64,000 nt of DNA, from assembly GCF_014207985.1 (NCBI RefSeq), contig NZ_JACHMI010000001.1, positions 6,245,001 through 6,309,000 on the forward strand. Direction: 5' to 3'. Below are positions 44,321-54,196 of the stretch, in pieces. A program made the position numbers and the translations under genes. Under the pieces are notes generated by a model. It searched no databases and was not told the origin of the DNA. It was given only the letters and a program-made list of their open reading frames with translations. This stretch comes from Nonomuraea rubra. Its GTDB lineage: Bacteria > Actinomycetota > Actinomycetes > Streptosporangiales > Streptosporangiaceae. Every line of letters starts with the position of its first letter. The first letter of the stretch is position 1.

Positions 44321-47068
44321 TCAGCGCAGTGTGGGCACCGCCCCGCCGCCGGCGCGCTCGACCGTCACGCCGGGCAGGTCCCCGGCCCACCGGCCGGCGA
44401 TCCCGGCCAGCCGCTCGGCCGACGGCGGCGTACGGCCCAGCCCGATCGCGTACCGGGCGTGCCCGGGCCCGCTGTCGAACGGCCGCGGCCAGGCATGCAC
44501 GTCCGCCACCCCGGCCTCCTCCAGGGCGCCGATCAGCTCCAGCATCCGCCCCCTGACCCGGCCGAGCAGCACGTCCAGCTCCGCCGAGCGCACGGTCACC
44601 ACCGCCCACGCCGCGTGCCGCCGGTGCAGCGGCGGCGGCGCGGCCAGCTCGGCGGAACGGCCGTCCTCCACCAGCTCCCAGGCCCGGTACAGCTCCTGGG
44701 TGAGCAGCTCCAGCCCGCCGGCGGTGACCTGGCGGGCGCAGTTGCGCACGGGCGCGCTCGGCGTCAGCACCACGACGGGCGCCGGCTCAGCAACAGCAGC
44801 AGCAGGGCCGAGGCCGATCGGGTCCCGCCAGTTCCACGCGGCCCACGTCCCGAAGAACCGGCTCAGCGGGTCACCGCCGCCGTGCACGGTCCGCGCGGCC
44901 ATGACCGTCCAGGCCAGGCCGGGAAGCCCGCCGAACGGGGCGGAGTCCAGCCCGCGCGCCCGCGCCCACGCCTTCACCTGCCTGGCCAGACGAGCGAAGC
45001 GCTCATGGTCGTCGCCGGCCGCCGCGCGGACGGCGACCGCGTCGCTCACCGCGCTCAGCGCGGTCGCCGCCGCCAGGCCCAGCTCGGCCCGCCGATCGAC
45101 GGCCCGCGACGGCGGCACCGAGCCGGACGGCACCACGGTCAGATCCACGTCCAGCCGGCCCGTACGCAACCGCAGGCCGGGCACCCGGGCACCCACCACC
45201 CGCCGCACCCTGGAACTCCCCGGCAGCGCCGCGCGGACCAGCGCCTCGACCTCGGCCAGATCCGGTTCGCCCGGCAGCACCACCACCAGGTCCAGATCCG
45301 CGCCCGGCAGCTCGCACCCCATCCGCCGCGACCCCGCGACATGCACCACCCCGGGCGCCAGCACCTCCTCCAGCCGCCGCAGCACCCCTTCGGAACCGGC
45401 GACCGGCGCGTTCCCCTCGGCCACCGCATCAGGCAGCCACCGCAGCTCACCCGTGCCCAGCGTGACCCGGGCCCGCGCACGCATCGGCTCATCACCCCGC
45501 CGCGACAGCAGCACCAGCTCCCCCACCCGCGCCGGCATCGCCGCCACCCGCAGGGGATCCTCGGTACGCCCGAGCGTCAGATGCGGGGTGTACCCCTCGG
45601 GACGCCCCCCGCACCGGGGGAACCGCCGCCGCAACGCCTCGTGCAGCCGCTCCCACGGAGCAGGATCGGCGGCGGCCGGATCGAGCCACGCCGTCACATG
45701 ATCACGATGACGGAACACCCGCACCCCCTCCAGCCTCGCCTCGAACGGCCCCACCTCGGCCGCCGCCGCGGCCAGCAACGGCGCCGCCGCCTCGAACTCC
45801 GACTCCGGCACGAACCCGAAGAGCAGGTTGACGTGCGGCGGCCACCGGCGGACCTGCGGATCACGCGCCTGGCGCACCTCCTGGATCGCCGGCCACAGCT
45901 CGTCCGGCGGGAGCCACGCCACCGCCGTCCGCGCCGTCGGCGCCACGTCGAGCACCCCGCGCTCCCCGGCCGCACCCGTGAGGTCGAGCACCGCCTCCAC
46001 CGCGAAATGATCGGAAATGTACAGCCCCGCCGGATCCGGCGTGTCACCCCGCAACGCCGCCGAAACCACCCGCGGCCTGCCCCGCAGCAGGATCCGGTCC
46101 AGCCGCGCCGCCCGCCCGGACCGCGACGACAGCGCCGCCAGCGGGTTGACGGCCGGATCGAACGTCGGCGTCCCGTCGGGCCCGTACGCCTCCGCCCACG
46201 CGTCCCGCAGGCCGAGCGCCGCCGCCGGGGTGTCCGTGCCGTCGTTGAAGTCGCCCGCCAGGACCACGTCGCCGTCCACGCCGGCCAGCCCCTCGGCGAT
46301 CGCGGCCAGCTCGGCCCGCCGCCTCGCCGCGCCGTCGGCCGAATGATCGCTGGTCAGATGGGTGACCGCGACCGTGACAGGCCCGGCGGCGCTCTCCACC
46401 ACGACGGCGGCCACCGCCTTGTGCGGGCCCAGCTCGTGCCGCGCCGCCTCCCGCACGGGCAGCCGGCTGAGCAGCAGCAGCCCGCCGTCGTCCACGTCCG
46501 TGCCGTACGGGTCGGTGCCGAGCGTGTACCCCTCCCGCACCCAGGGGGCGGCCAGCAGCATCGACAGCAGCGCGGGCTCGACCTCCTGCAGCGCGATCAC
46601 GTCCGCGCCGGACTCCCGCAGCGCCGCGAGCAGCAGCGGGCGCCGGCGGGCGGTGTCGATGCGGTCGCTGTCGTAGCGGTCCCACAACGTGTTCCACGTC
46701 AGGACGCGCACCTCCGCCCGCGCGCCGGGCCCGCCCCCGGCGGCGGGACGCCAGCCGCCCGCCGCGTCCCAGGCGTGCGGGGTCGAGGCCGTGAAGAACG
46801 GCGGGCGCAGCAGGCGCGCCTCCCGCGCCCGGCCCGCCTCGCAGGTGTCGAGCCGGTCGAGCCCCGTGGCCCGGTCCCACACCAGCTCGCCGTCCGCCTC
46901 GACGAACAGCACCCGGTGCCAGGGAATGTCCCCTCCCGGCGTGAACGCGGCCAGCGCGACCCGCTTGGGAGCGGCCTCACGCTGGCCGACCCCCATGACG
47001 AACCGGGACGCGTCGAACCTCGCATCCCAGCGGATCCGGTGGTAGATCTCCTCGCTGGTCCGCATCAT
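44321..47068 (-). CDS. Multidomain RNA end-processing protein (MJ1316-EEP-2H-nucleotidyltransferase)
   Basis: Protein of 915 residues from ATG 47068, overlapping the ligase stop (ATGA). Residues 1-75 resemble the MJ1316/DUF504 domain ([38 protein letters not shown]). Residues about 119-360 form an endonuclease/exonuclease/phosphatase domain: [18 protein letters not shown] (Glu162), THLTSD (His237), GDFND (272-276), SDHF (352-355). Residues about 385-545 form a 2H phosphoesterase: HVN (412) and HLT (496). Residues about 550-650 form a nucleotidyltransferase: VAGSRRMG (579), D591/D593, third acid D642. A PAP/OAS-like helical domain and a short final domain (about 830-915) follow. All catalytic residues are intact. 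With the coupled ligase-kinase it should heal broken RNA ends, including 2',3'-cyclic phosphates. Confidence 0.85.
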   Translation of the reverse strand: MMRTSEEIYHRIRWDARFDASRFVMGVGQREAAPKRVALAAFTPGGDIPWHRVLFVEADGELVWDRATGLDRLDTCEAGRAREARLLRPPFFTASTPHAWDAAGGWRPAAGGGPGARAEVRVLTWNTLWDRYDSDRIDTARRRPLLLAALRESGADVIALQEVEPALLSMLLAAPWVREGYTLGTDPYGTDVDDGGLLLLSRLPVREAARHELGPHKAVAAVVVESAAGPVTVAVTHLTSDHSADGAARRRAELAAIAEGLAGVDGDVVLAGDFNDGTDTPAAALGLRDAWAEAYGPDGTPTFDPAVNPLAALSSRSGRAARLDRILLRGRPRVVSAALRGDTPDPAGLYISDHFAVEAVLDLTGAAGERGVLDVAPTARTAVAWLPPDELWPAIQEVRQARDPQVRRWPPHVNLLFGFVPESEFEAAAPLLAAAAAEVGPFEARLEGVRVFRHRDHVTAWLDPAAADPAPWERLHEALRRRFPRCGGRPEGYTPHLTLGRTEDPLRVAAMPARVGELVLLSRRGDEPMRARARVTLGTGELRWLPDAVAEGNAPVAGSEGVLRRLEEVLAPGVVHVAGSRRMGCELPGADLDLVVVLPGEPDLAEVEALVRAALPGSSRVRRVVGARVPGLRLRTGRLDVDLTVVPSGSVPPSRAVDRRAELGLAAATALSAVSDAVAVRAAAGDDHERFARLARQVKAWARARGLDSAPFGGLPGLAWTVMAARTVHGGGDPLSRFFGTWAAWNWRDPIGLGPAAAVAEPAPVVVLTPSAPVRNCARQVTAGGLELLTQELYRAWELVEDGRSAELAAPPPLHRRHAAWAVVTVRSAELDVLLGRVRGRMLELIGALEEAGVADVHAWPRPFDSGPGHARYAIGLGRTPPSAERLAGIAGRWAGDLPGVTVERAGGGAVPTLR

Positions 47069-48795
47069 GCCTCCCGCTCGGCCAGCACGCCGTCCACGTC
47101 CTCGACCGTCCCGCGCGCCCCGACGTACCACGTGCGATGGGCCTGGCCGGGATACGGCGGCACGAACCGGCGCGCCTGCCCGGCCAGCACGTGCGCGGGC
47201 ACCGGATGGGCGCGGCCGGCGTTGCGCCGGTGCAGCTCGTCCTCCTCCACCAGCAGCACCGCGTGCGTCGTCAGCGCGTCACGGCGGCGCGCCACGCCGC
47301 CGGCCAGGCCACGCTGGTGCGGGGTGAGCGAGGTGGCGTCCCACACCACCGTGCCACCGGCCGCCAGGGCGGCGTCGAGCCGGTCCAGCGCCTGGCCGAG
47401 CACCTCCTGGTTCGCCCGCTGATCCGACCGCGAACCGCGCGCCTCGCGCAGGTCGTCCAGCGACACGTACGCGTCGATCCCGCTCAGCCCCGCCGCGAAC
47501 GTGCTCTTCCCGCTGCCCGACGGCCCCGCCAGCTGCACCAGCCGGGGAAACCGCCCGGCCCGCCACCGCCACGTCGCCGCCACGGCCTCCCCGGCCGTGG
47601 CGAGCCTGCCCCGTACCCAGGCCTCGCGCGCCTCCGCCCAGCACCGGTCGGCCACCTCCGCGCCCAGCCCGGCCAGCTCCGCACGCAACCCCGCCCGTAA
47701 CGGCCCCAGCGGGTCCGGGCCGAGCAGCCCGGCCTCCTCGGCATGCAGCGCCGACCACTCGACCTGCTCCCGCGCCTCGCCGTCGAGCCCGCCCGCCGGA
47801 ACGGACGCCGCGACCGCATGCAGCACCCCCAGATCGGCCGCCAGCGCCATCCGCCGCAACCCGGTCTGCCGCTCCTCATCAGGAAACGGGCGGCGCAGCC
47901 CGCCGTGCAACCCCACCACGTCCGCCACCCGCCGGGCCGCCGCCATGCCCAGCGGCCCCGCCAGCCGCGCCGCCACCCAGGCCCGCGGCCGGGCGTGCAG
48001 CACCGCCGCCAGCACCCCCGCCAGCCGCGCGTCCCCCCACCGCCCGATCGCGTCCAGCCGGGCCGCCACCTCAGCCGCCACCCCCGACCCCGCCTCGATC
48101 GAGGTCTCGACGCCCAGCGCGGCCAGCAGAGCACCCGCGTCCGGAGCCGCCCCGGACCGCACCGACCACAGCGCCGCCCCCGCTCCCAGCCCGTTCGGCA
48201 CCACCGCGGCGTGCATCCAGTGCGTCCCCGTCCGCACGTGCTCCGGCCGCACCCACTTGGCCACCCGCCCCGCGAACTCCTCCCGCCCGAACCCGCCGGC
48301 GGCCCGCACCACGTACCCTTCCTGCCGCTCCGGATCCAGCCGCAGCCCCCGCAGCGCCCGCTCGTCGAACACGCCACGCCACAACACCGGCGGCACCGGA
48401 ATCCCCAGCCCCCGCAAGAAGGCGACCGTCCGATCCCAGTCCAGGCAACGATCGCCGTCCCACACCGAGAACCCGTAGAACCAGCTCTCCAGCCCCTGGT
48501 AGGCGATGGAATGGCGGGCGAACACGTTCTCCCCGCACACCCGCCACCCCGCCGGGATCCGCCCGCCGATCCGCCCCTGCAGGCCCTTCACCCACGCCCG
48601 CGACGGATGATGACCCGAGTCCAGCGACCGGGCATGCAGCCCGTCCGCGTACAGCGTGGTGTTCTCCCCGTCGAGCTTCTCCGTCACCACGACCTCACGC
48701 CCGCGCAACCCCGACAGATCACCCGCACGGACATCGTCAGGGCTCACCCCGGGCGACCACGGCAGGTGAGAGGTACGCGGATACTGCACGCGCAT
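47065..48795 (-). CDS. RNA ligase fused to polynucleotide kinase
   Basis: The 576-residue protein starts at ATG 48795 after GGGGGAGGGG. The N-terminal ligase domain has motif [11 protein letters not shown] (nucleophile Lys40), motif III-like [11 protein letters not shown] (88-90) and FYGFSVWD (106-113), motif IV EGYVVR (159-164) and motif V AKWVR (179-183), the RNA ligase (Rnl) pattern. A helical region of unknown role follows (about 190-415). The C-terminal P-loop kinase has GPSGSGKST (424-432) and [13 protein letters not shown], typical of T4 Pnkp-like RNA kinases. It should phosphorylate 5'-OH ends and seal them. It overlaps the end-processing gene by four bases. Confidence 0.88.
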   Translation of the reverse strand: MRVQYPRTSHLPWSPGVSPDDVRAGDLSGLRGREVVVTEKLDGENTTLYADGLHARSLDSGHHPSRAWVKGLQGRIGGRIPAGWRVCGENVFARHSIAYQGLESWFYGFSVWDGDRCLDWDRTVAFLRGLGIPVPPVLWRGVFDERALRGLRLDPERQEGYVVRAAGGFGREEFAGRVAKWVRPEHVRTGTHWMHAAVVPNGLGAGAALWSVRSGAAPDAGALLAALGVETSIEAGSGVAAEVAARLDAIGRWGDARLAGVLAAVLHARPRAWVAARLAGPLGMAAARRVADVVGLHGGLRRPFPDEERQTGLRRMALAADLGVLHAVAASVPAGGLDGEAREQVEWSALHAEEAGLLGPDPLGPLRAGLRAELAGLGAEVADRCWAEAREAWVRGRLATAGEAVAATWRWRAGRFPRLVQLAGPSGSGKSTFAAGLSGIDAYVSLDDLREARGSRSDQRANQEVLGQALDRLDAALAAGGTVVWDATSLTPHQRGLAGGVARRRDALTTHAVLLVEEDELHRRNAGRAHPVPAHVLAGQARRFVPPYPGQAHRTWYVGARGTVEDVDGVLAEREA

Positions 48796-48874
48796 GATCC
48801 CCTCCCCCGGCCGGCCGGAGATCACTGTACAAGCGCCGCGACCAGCCCCTCCAGCCAATAAACCGGGCGACCCC

Positions 48875-50626
48875 TCACACCGGATCCTTGATCTCGCAGA
48901 CCACCGCGCCAGCCGCCACCACGGCCCCCACCGCGGCCGCCATCCCGACCACGACCCCGTCCTTGTGCGCCGTGAGCGGCTGCTCCATCTTCATGGCCTC
49001 CAGCACCACGACGGTGTCACCCGCCGCCACACTGTCACCGTCGGCGGCGACCACCTTGACGATCGTCCCCTGCATCGGACTGACCAGCGCGTCTCCACCA
49101 CCCGCCGCAGGCGCCGCCGCCTTCCTGACCCGGCGGCCGGCCGCGGCCTTCGGCGCGCCCCCGCCCCCGCCGAGCCCGGCCGGGAGCACGACCTCCAGGC
49201 GCTTGCCCGCCACCTCCACGGTGACACGCTCCCGCCGCACCGCCTCGCCCTCCGCGACAGGCCCGGCGTAGGGCGGGATCCGGTTGTCGAACTCGGTCTC
49301 GATCCACCGCGTGTGAACCGCGAACGGCTCGGCCGTGAAAGCCGGCTCGCTCACGACGGCCCGGTGAAACGGCAGCACCGTCGGCATGCCCTCCACCTCG
49401 AACTCCGCCAGCGCACGGCGGGCACGCTGCAACGCCTGCTCCCGGGAAGCACCGGTGACGACCAGCTTGGCGACCAGCGAGTCGAAGGCACCCGGCACCG
49501 ACTCGCCCACCTCGTACCCGCTGTCGAGCCGGACACCGGGCCCGGAAGGGGCACGCCAGCGCGTGATCGTCCCCGGAGCGGGCAGGAACGAACGCCCCGG
49601 ATCCTCGGCATTGACGCGAAACTCGATGGAATGCCCGCGCGGCGCCGGATCGTCATACCCCAGAGGCTCCCCCTCGGCGATGCGGAACATCTCGCGGACA
49701 AGATCGATCCCGGTCACCTCCTCGGTCACCGGATGCTCCACCTGAAGCCGGGTGTTGACCTCCAGGAACGAGACCGTGCCGTCCTGACCCACCAGGAACT
49801 CACACGTACCCGCCCCGACATATCCGGCCTCACGCAGGATCGCCTTGGACGACTCACGCAGCAGCACCTCCTGCTCCCGCGTGAGAAACGGCGCAGGAGC
49901 CTCCTCCACCAGCTTCTGGTGACGCCGCTGCAGCGAACAGTCCCGGGTGGAGACCACGACCACGTCGCCGTGGACATCCGCCAGGCACTGCGTCTCCACA
50001 TGACGAGGACGATCAAGATAACGCTCGACGAAACACTCACCCCGGCCGAACGCGGCCACCGCCTCACGGACGGCACTGTCGTACAGGCCGGGAATCTCCT
50101 CCAGCGAACGCGCCACCTTCAGCCCACGCCCGCCACCACCGAACGCCGCCTTGATCGCAACCGGCAACCCGAACCGTTCCGCGAACGCCACCACCTCGCC
50201 CACATCCGCCACCGGATCGGACGTCCCGGCGACCAGCGGCGCACCGACCTTCTGCGCGATGTGCCGGGCCCGCACCTTGTCACCCAGCGCCACGATCGCG
50301 GACGGAGGCGGGCCGATCCAGACCAGACCCGCGCCGATCACCGCCTCGGCGAAAGCGGCGTTCTCGGCCAGGAAACCGTAACCGGGATGCACGGAATCAG
50401 CCCCGGAACGAGCGGCCACCTCCAGCAGCTTGGCGACGTCCAGGTAGGTACCGGCAGGCGACTGCCCATCCAGCGCGTACGCCTCATCGGCCAGGCGCAC
50501 GTGCAACGCGTCCCGATCCGGATCGGCGTACACGGCCACGCAACCGATCCCGGCATCCCGGCACGCCCGCACCACCCGGACGGCGATCTCCCCCCGATTG
50601 GCGACCAGCACCTTACGCAGACTCAC
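48875..50626 (-). CDS. Acyl-CoA carboxylase alpha subunit (biotin carboxylase plus BCCP)
   Basis: Carboxylates biotin with ATP and bicarbonate and carries it to the carboxyltransferase. The 583-residue product from GTG 50626 (GGGAGGA five bases before) has the biotin carboxylase start [20 protein letters not shown], the ATP-grasp loop [13 protein letters not shown] near 165, [20 protein letters not shown] near 285 and a C-terminal biotinyl domain with EAMKMEQPL (Lys biotinylated). It resembles AccA/PccA alpha chains of actinomycete complexes. Its start overlaps the epsilon-subunit stop (GTGA). Confidence 0.93.
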   Translation of the reverse strand: MSLRKVLVANRGEIAVRVVRACRDAGIGCVAVYADPDRDALHVRLADEAYALDGQSPAGTYLDVAKLLEVAARSGADSVHPGYGFLAENAAFAEAVIGAGLVWIGPPPSAIVALGDKVRARHIAQKVGAPLVAGTSDPVADVGEVVAFAERFGLPVAIKAAFGGGGRGLKVARSLEEIPGLYDSAVREAVAAFGRGECFVERYLDRPRHVETQCLADVHGDVVVVSTRDCSLQRRHQKLVEEAPAPFLTREQEVLLRESSKAILREAGYVGAGTCEFLVGQDGTVSFLEVNTRLQVEHPVTEEVTGIDLVREMFRIAEGEPLGYDDPAPRGHSIEFRVNAEDPGRSFLPAPGTITRWRAPSGPGVRLDSGYEVGESVPGAFDSLVAKLVVTGASREQALQRARRALAEFEVEGMPTVLPFHRAVVSEPAFTAEPFAVHTRWIETEFDNRIPPYAGPVAEGEAVRRERVTVEVAGKRLEVVLPAGLGGGGGAPKAAAGRRVRKAAAPAAGGGDALVSPMQGTIVKVVAADGDSVAAGDTVVVLEAMKMEQPLTAHKDGVVVGMAAAVGAVVAAGAVVCEIKDPV

Positions 50627-50802
50627 AACCGTCCTCCCACACTCCATCGCGACTCCCGCCAACCGCCCGGCCCCGGCACGACAGGACGCCGCAACACGCG
50701 GCGCGCCACGGGCAACGGCGCCGGCGCCCGCCGCACGGCCCGCAGCGCCACCACGAGAGCAGCCAGTTCCTCGGCCGTCGGAGAACCCTTGACGATCTTC
50801 AC
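50623..50802 (-). CDS. Acyl-CoA carboxylase epsilon subunit
   Basis: Small protein of 59 residues, below normal gene-finder limits. It begins [20 protein letters not shown], the usual N-terminal helix of AccE/PccE proteins ([12 protein letters not shown]), and continues with a Pro/Arg-rich stretch and WSVGGRL. The GTG start overlaps the stop of the carboxyltransferase gene and its TGA overlaps the alpha-subunit GTG, so the three genes are fully coupled. In actinomycetes this subunit stabilises or activates the alpha6-beta6 complex. Confidence 0.85.
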   Translation of the reverse strand: MKIVKGSPTAEELAALVVALRAVRRAPAPLPVARRVLRRPVVPGPGGWRESRWSVGGRL

Positions 50803-52328
50803 AGCGGGATGTTCCCGTGCTTCTTCGGCGGCAGCACATCACGCTTGCCACGCAGCAACCGCAACGCCCGGACCACCTCGCGCCGCGTCTCACCAGGCCG
50901 GATCACCTTGTCCACGTAACCGCGCTCCGCCGCCAGATACGGGGTGGCCAGCGTGTCGTCGTACTCCGCGACCAGCTCGGCCCGCAGCGCGTCCGGATCA
51001 TCGGCGGCGGCCAGCCGCTTGCGATGCAGGATGTTCACCGCGCCCTGCGCCCCCATGACCGCGATCTGCGCGGTGGACCACGCCAGGTTGACGTCCGCAC
51101 CCAGGTGCTTGGACCCCATCACGTCGTACGCGCCGCCATAGGCCTTGCGCGTGATCACGGTCACGAGCGGAACGGTCGCCTCACCGTAGGCGTACAGCAG
51201 CTTGGCACCCCGCCGGATGATCCCGTTCCACTCCTGCCCCGTACCGGGCAGGAACCCCGGCACATCCACCAGCGTCAGCACCGGAATGCTGAACGCATCG
51301 CACGTGCGCACGAACCGGGCCGCCTTCTCCGAGGCGTCGATGTCCAGCGTGCCCGCCAGCCGCAACGGCTGGTTCGCCACCACCCCGACCGGCCGGCCCT
51401 CCACCCGCCCGAAACCCACCACGATGTTCGGCGCGAACAGCTCCTGCACCTCCAGGAACTCACCGTCGTCCACCAGCGCGCCGATCACCTCCAGCATGTC
51501 GTACGGCTGGTTCGGCGAATCCGGGACGAGCCTGTCCAGCGCCGGATCATCCGCCAGATCCACCTCCACATGCGGATACGACGGCTCATCGAGGTTGTTG
51601 TCCGGCAGGTACGCCAGCAGCGCCCGCGCGTAGTCGAGCGCGTCGTCCTCATCGGAGGCCAGGTAGTGGGCCACGCCGCTGCGGCTGTTGTGCACCCGGC
51701 CGCCACCCAGGTCCTCGAACGTCACGTCCTCGCCCGTCACCGTCCTGATCACGTCCGGGCCCGTGACGAACATGTGCGACTGCTCATCCACCATGATCGT
51801 GAAGTCGGTCAGCGCGGGCGAGTAGACATGGCCGCCCGCGCACGCGCCCATGATGAGCGAGATCTGCGGGATCACCCCCGACGCGCGGATGTTCCGGCGG
51901 AAGATCTCCCCGTACAGGCCGAGCGAGACCACACCCTCCTGGATCCGCGCGCCCGCCCCCTCGTTGATCCCGACGATCGGGCAGCCGTTGCGCACCGCAA
52001 GATCCATCACCTTGCAGATCTTCTGCCCGTACACCTCACCCAGCGAGCCCCCGGCCACCGTGAAGTCCTGCGAGAACACGCACACCTGACGGCCGTCCAC
52101 CGTCCCGTACCCGGTCACCACCCCGTCCCCGTAACCGAGCGACCCCCTCGCCAGAGCATCCAGCTCCACGAACGAACCCTCGTCCAGCAACCGCTCGATC
52201 CGCTCCCGCGCGGTCAACCGGCCCCTGGCGTGCTGCTTGGCCGCCGCACGCGCCTCACCGACATGCACCGCCTCATCCAGGCGCTCCTTGAGACGGGCCA
52301 GACTGCCCGCGGTGTCCTGCGCTGCCAT
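50799..52328 (-). CDS. Acyl-CoA carboxylase beta subunit (carboxyltransferase)
   Basis: Transfers the carboxyl group from biotin to acetyl- or propionyl-CoA, giving malonyl- or methylmalonyl-CoA. The 509-residue product starts at ATG 52328. Family signatures are [80 protein letters not shown] and the C-terminal [20 protein letters not shown]. The Asp in the HLGADV region is the residue linked to acetyl versus propionyl preference in this family, but I cannot call the substrate safely. It is the first gene of the beta-epsilon-alpha operon, divergent from a TetR gene. Confidence 0.93.
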   Translation of the reverse strand: MAAQDTAGSLARLKERLDEAVHVGEARAAAKQHARGRLTARERIERLLDEGSFVELDALARGSLGYGDGVVTGYGTVDGRQVCVFSQDFTVAGGSLGEVYGQKICKVMDLAVRNGCPIVGINEGAGARIQEGVVSLGLYGEIFRRNIRASGVIPQISLIMGACAGGHVYSPALTDFTIMVDEQSHMFVTGPDVIRTVTGEDVTFEDLGGGRVHNSRSGVAHYLASDEDDALDYARALLAYLPDNNLDEPSYPHVEVDLADDPALDRLVPDSPNQPYDMLEVIGALVDDGEFLEVQELFAPNIVVGFGRVEGRPVGVVANQPLRLAGTLDIDASEKAARFVRTCDAFSIPVLTLVDVPGFLPGTGQEWNGIIRRGAKLLYAYGEATVPLVTVITRKAYGGAYDVMGSKHLGADVNLAWSTAQIAVMGAQGAVNILHRKRLAAADDPDALRAELVAEYDDTLATPYLAAERGYVDKVIRPGETRREVVRALRLLRGKRDVLPPKKHGNIPL

Positions 52329-52349
52329 CCACCACCACCGATAGGACTC

Positions 52350-52369
52350 AGTACCAAAATCACGGTACT
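52350..52369. promoter_or_regulatory. Candidate operator between accD-type gene and TetR gene
   Basis: AGTACC (52350-52355) and GGTACT (52364-52369) flank AAAATCAC. ACTCAGT occurs twice in the same region (52346-52352 and 52367-52373). The site is centred between the two divergent starts, so it could control both. Confidence 0.55.
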
Positions 52370-52408
52370 CAGTTTCGTCCGGGTTGAACACCCCCGAATC
52401 CCGGGAGA

Positions 52409-53092
52409 ATGACCCCTGTGCCGAAACCGCCCATCAAACACCGCCTCGCCGAAGCCGCCGTGGCACTCTTCGACGAGAACGGCTACGACGCCACCACCGT
52501 CGACGACATCGCGGCACGCGCGGGCGTCAGCCGCAGCACCTTCTTCCGCCACTACCGCTCCAAGGAAGACGCCATCTTCCCCGACCACGACGCACTGCTC
52601 GACAAGATCGACGCACGACTCCGCGCATCCACCGCCGGCACCGCCATCGCCGCCATCACCGACGCCGTCCGCATCGTGCTCGCCCACTACGTCGACGACG
52701 CCGAGGTCTCACTCCGCCGCTACCGCCTCGTACGCCAGGTCCCCGCACTCCGCGACCGCGAGATCGCCAGCGTCGCCCGCTACCAGCGGCTCTTCCGCGA
52801 GTTCGTCGGCACCTGGCTGGGCGACACCCCCGACGCCGGGCTACGCGCCGAACTCATGGCCGCCTCCGTCGTCGCCGCCCACAACCAGGTCCTGCGCGGC
52901 TGGCTGCGCGCCGGCGGCACGTACGATCCCTCCGACCGGCTCGACCACGCCCTCGGCTACGTCATCGCCACCTTCCGCCACCTCGAACAGCCGCAGGAGG
53001 ACGAACAGATCGTGGTGGCCACCTTCAGCCGCGCCGCGACCCCCCAGGCCGTCATGGCGGCCATCCAGCAACATCTGTCTGGCAGCGTCTGA
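52409..53092 (+). CDS. TetR family regulator, probably of the carboxylase operon
   Basis: The 227-residue protein has the [23 protein letters not shown] with [20 protein letters not shown], followed by a helical TetR_C domain ([34 protein letters not shown]). ATG 52409 directly follows GGGAGA; GTG 52418 has better spacing to it and is an alternative. It is divergent from the acyl-CoA carboxylase genes. By analogy with fatty acid regulators of actinomycetes (FasR and similar), an acyl-CoA may be the effector, but this is inference. Confidence 0.87.
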   Translation: MTPVPKPPIKHRLAEAAVALFDENGYDATTVDDIAARAGVSRSTFFRHYRSKEDAIFPDHDALLDKIDARLRASTAGTAIAAITDAVRIVLAHYVDDAEVSLRRYRLVRQVPALRDREIASVARYQRLFREFVGTWLGDTPDAGLRAELMAASVVAAHNQVLRGWLRAGGTYDPSDRLDHALGYVIATFRHLEQPQEDEQIVVATFSRAATPQAVMAAIQQHLSGSV

Positions 53093-53134
53093 TCACGTCG
53101 CCGGCTTCTGTGTTTTGAGAGTCGAGTGGTTTAC

Positions 53135-53164
53135 TATCAACCCGGCGCCTTTACATTGTAGATT
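53135..53164 (+). promoter_or_regulatory. Promoter-like element with TACA-T-TGTA palindrome (copy 2)
   Basis: Matches the element at 14097-14126 in 25 of 30 positions. TTTACT (53130-53135), a 16-bp spacer and TACATT (53152-53157) form a promoter with the palindrome TACATTGTA over the -10. No plus-strand gene follows; only the 3' end of the methyltransferase gene faces it. It therefore looks like an orphan promoter. Confidence 0.5.
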
Positions 53165-53266
53165 AGCTCTCTCGCGTCTCTCCTCGCATAGACGATCAAG
53201 AACGCGACCAGCCAAGCCGGCCACCCGTCACATCCCCCGAAAGATCATCTTTAGCCGGCCGCCCGG

Positions 53267-54148
53267 TCAGCGCCGAAGGTGCCAGAACAACATCGACGGC
53301 GTTCCGGCGACGGCCGCGTGCGCCGCCTCCGGTGCCAGGCCGTACAGGGCCCACGGCCACACGTCCCACGGCCCCGGGGCGTCGGTCCGCTCCCCCGGCT
53401 GTCCTGGCGGGTGCAGGGGCTCCTCGCATCGCCGCACCTGGAGCCCGGCCGCCAGCGCGGCGCGCAGGTAGTCGCCGACCAGGTGCCGGTAGGTGGCCAC
53501 CCTGGCCGGCTGTCCGCCGGGCAGCCGTACGGGCGGGACCACTCCCCTGGCCACGCCCTCGGGATGGATGTCGGCGATCACCACCTGCCCGCCGGGCCGC
53601 ACCACCCGGGCGAACTCCGCCAGCACCGGGCCGAGCTCGGGCACGTGCGTCAACGCCAGCGAGCAGACCACCAGGTCGACGGACTCGTCGGGCACCGGCA
53701 GCGACGACAGGTCGCCCAGCAGGAACTCCGCCTGCGGCACCCGCTGCCGCGCCCGCTCCAGCATGTCGGGCGAGCTGTCGACGCCGCGCACCCGATGGCC
53801 CCGGCCCGCCAGGTAGGCCGCCAGCCTGCCGGTGCCGCACCCCGCGTCGAGCGCGTCGCCGGCCGGCAGCGCGCCGACGACCTCCCTGATGAAGGGCTCG
53901 TCGAGGTCGAACGCGGAGTTGGGGCCGTCGTAGGTCTGCGACCAGATCCGGTAACCGGCCACGGTGTCCACGCGGGCGACCTCGACGGCGGCGCCGGCCA
54001 GGGAATCGTCGTCGATCAGCTTGCGGATCTCGGCCAGCCGGGCCTCGACGAACTCGCGGCCGTGCTCGCCGGTGTAGGCCCGCATCAGGGCGATGCCCTC
54101 CAGGCCGAGCACGTACGCCAGAGGATGCTCGTAGATCACCCCCGGCAC
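53267..54148 (-). CDS. SAM-dependent methyltransferase
   Basis: Class I methyltransferase of 293 residues. The SAM-binding loop is ALDAGCGTGRLAAYLAGRGH near 100-120, with the acidic residue in VRGVDSSPDMLE, motif II-like VDLVVCSLALTHVPELGPVL and post-motif EFARVVRPGGQVVIADIH. The N-terminal 90 residues (MPGVIYEHPLAYVLGLEGIA, REFVEARLAEIRKLIDD) form an extra helical cap. The substrate is unknown. It is monocistronic, 48 bp downstream of the LysR stop on the same strand, so it may be read through from the LysR gene. Confidence 0.88.
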   Translation of the reverse strand: MPGVIYEHPLAYVLGLEGIALMRAYTGEHGREFVEARLAEIRKLIDDDSLAGAAVEVARVDTVAGYRIWSQTYDGPNSAFDLDEPFIREVVGALPAGDALDAGCGTGRLAAYLAGRGHRVRGVDSSPDMLERARQRVPQAEFLLGDLSSLPVPDESVDLVVCSLALTHVPELGPVLAEFARVVRPGGQVVIADIHPEGVARGVVPPVRLPGGQPARVATYRHLVGDYLRAALAAGLQVRRCEEPLHPPGQPGERTDAPGPWDVWPWALYGLAPEAAHAAVAGTPSMLFWHLRR

Positions 54149-54196
54149 GGTAACGACGACCGCCGCACGGGGCCACCGAATTTCGCGTCACCCGCG

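Noticed and set aside
44300..47422. Plus-strand frame of about 1040 codons over the RNA-processing gene
   Set aside because: The minus strand encodes intact EEP, 2H and nucleotidyltransferase motifs; the plus reading is Arg/His/Pro-rich.
44321..48795. Reading the ligase-kinase and its partner as a DNA repair or toxin-antitoxin system
   Set aside because: The ligase motifs are of the RNA ligase type, the kinase is of the RNA Pnkp type, and the partner has 2H phosphoesterase and MJ1316-type domains that act on RNA ends; no toxin-like small gene is adjacent.
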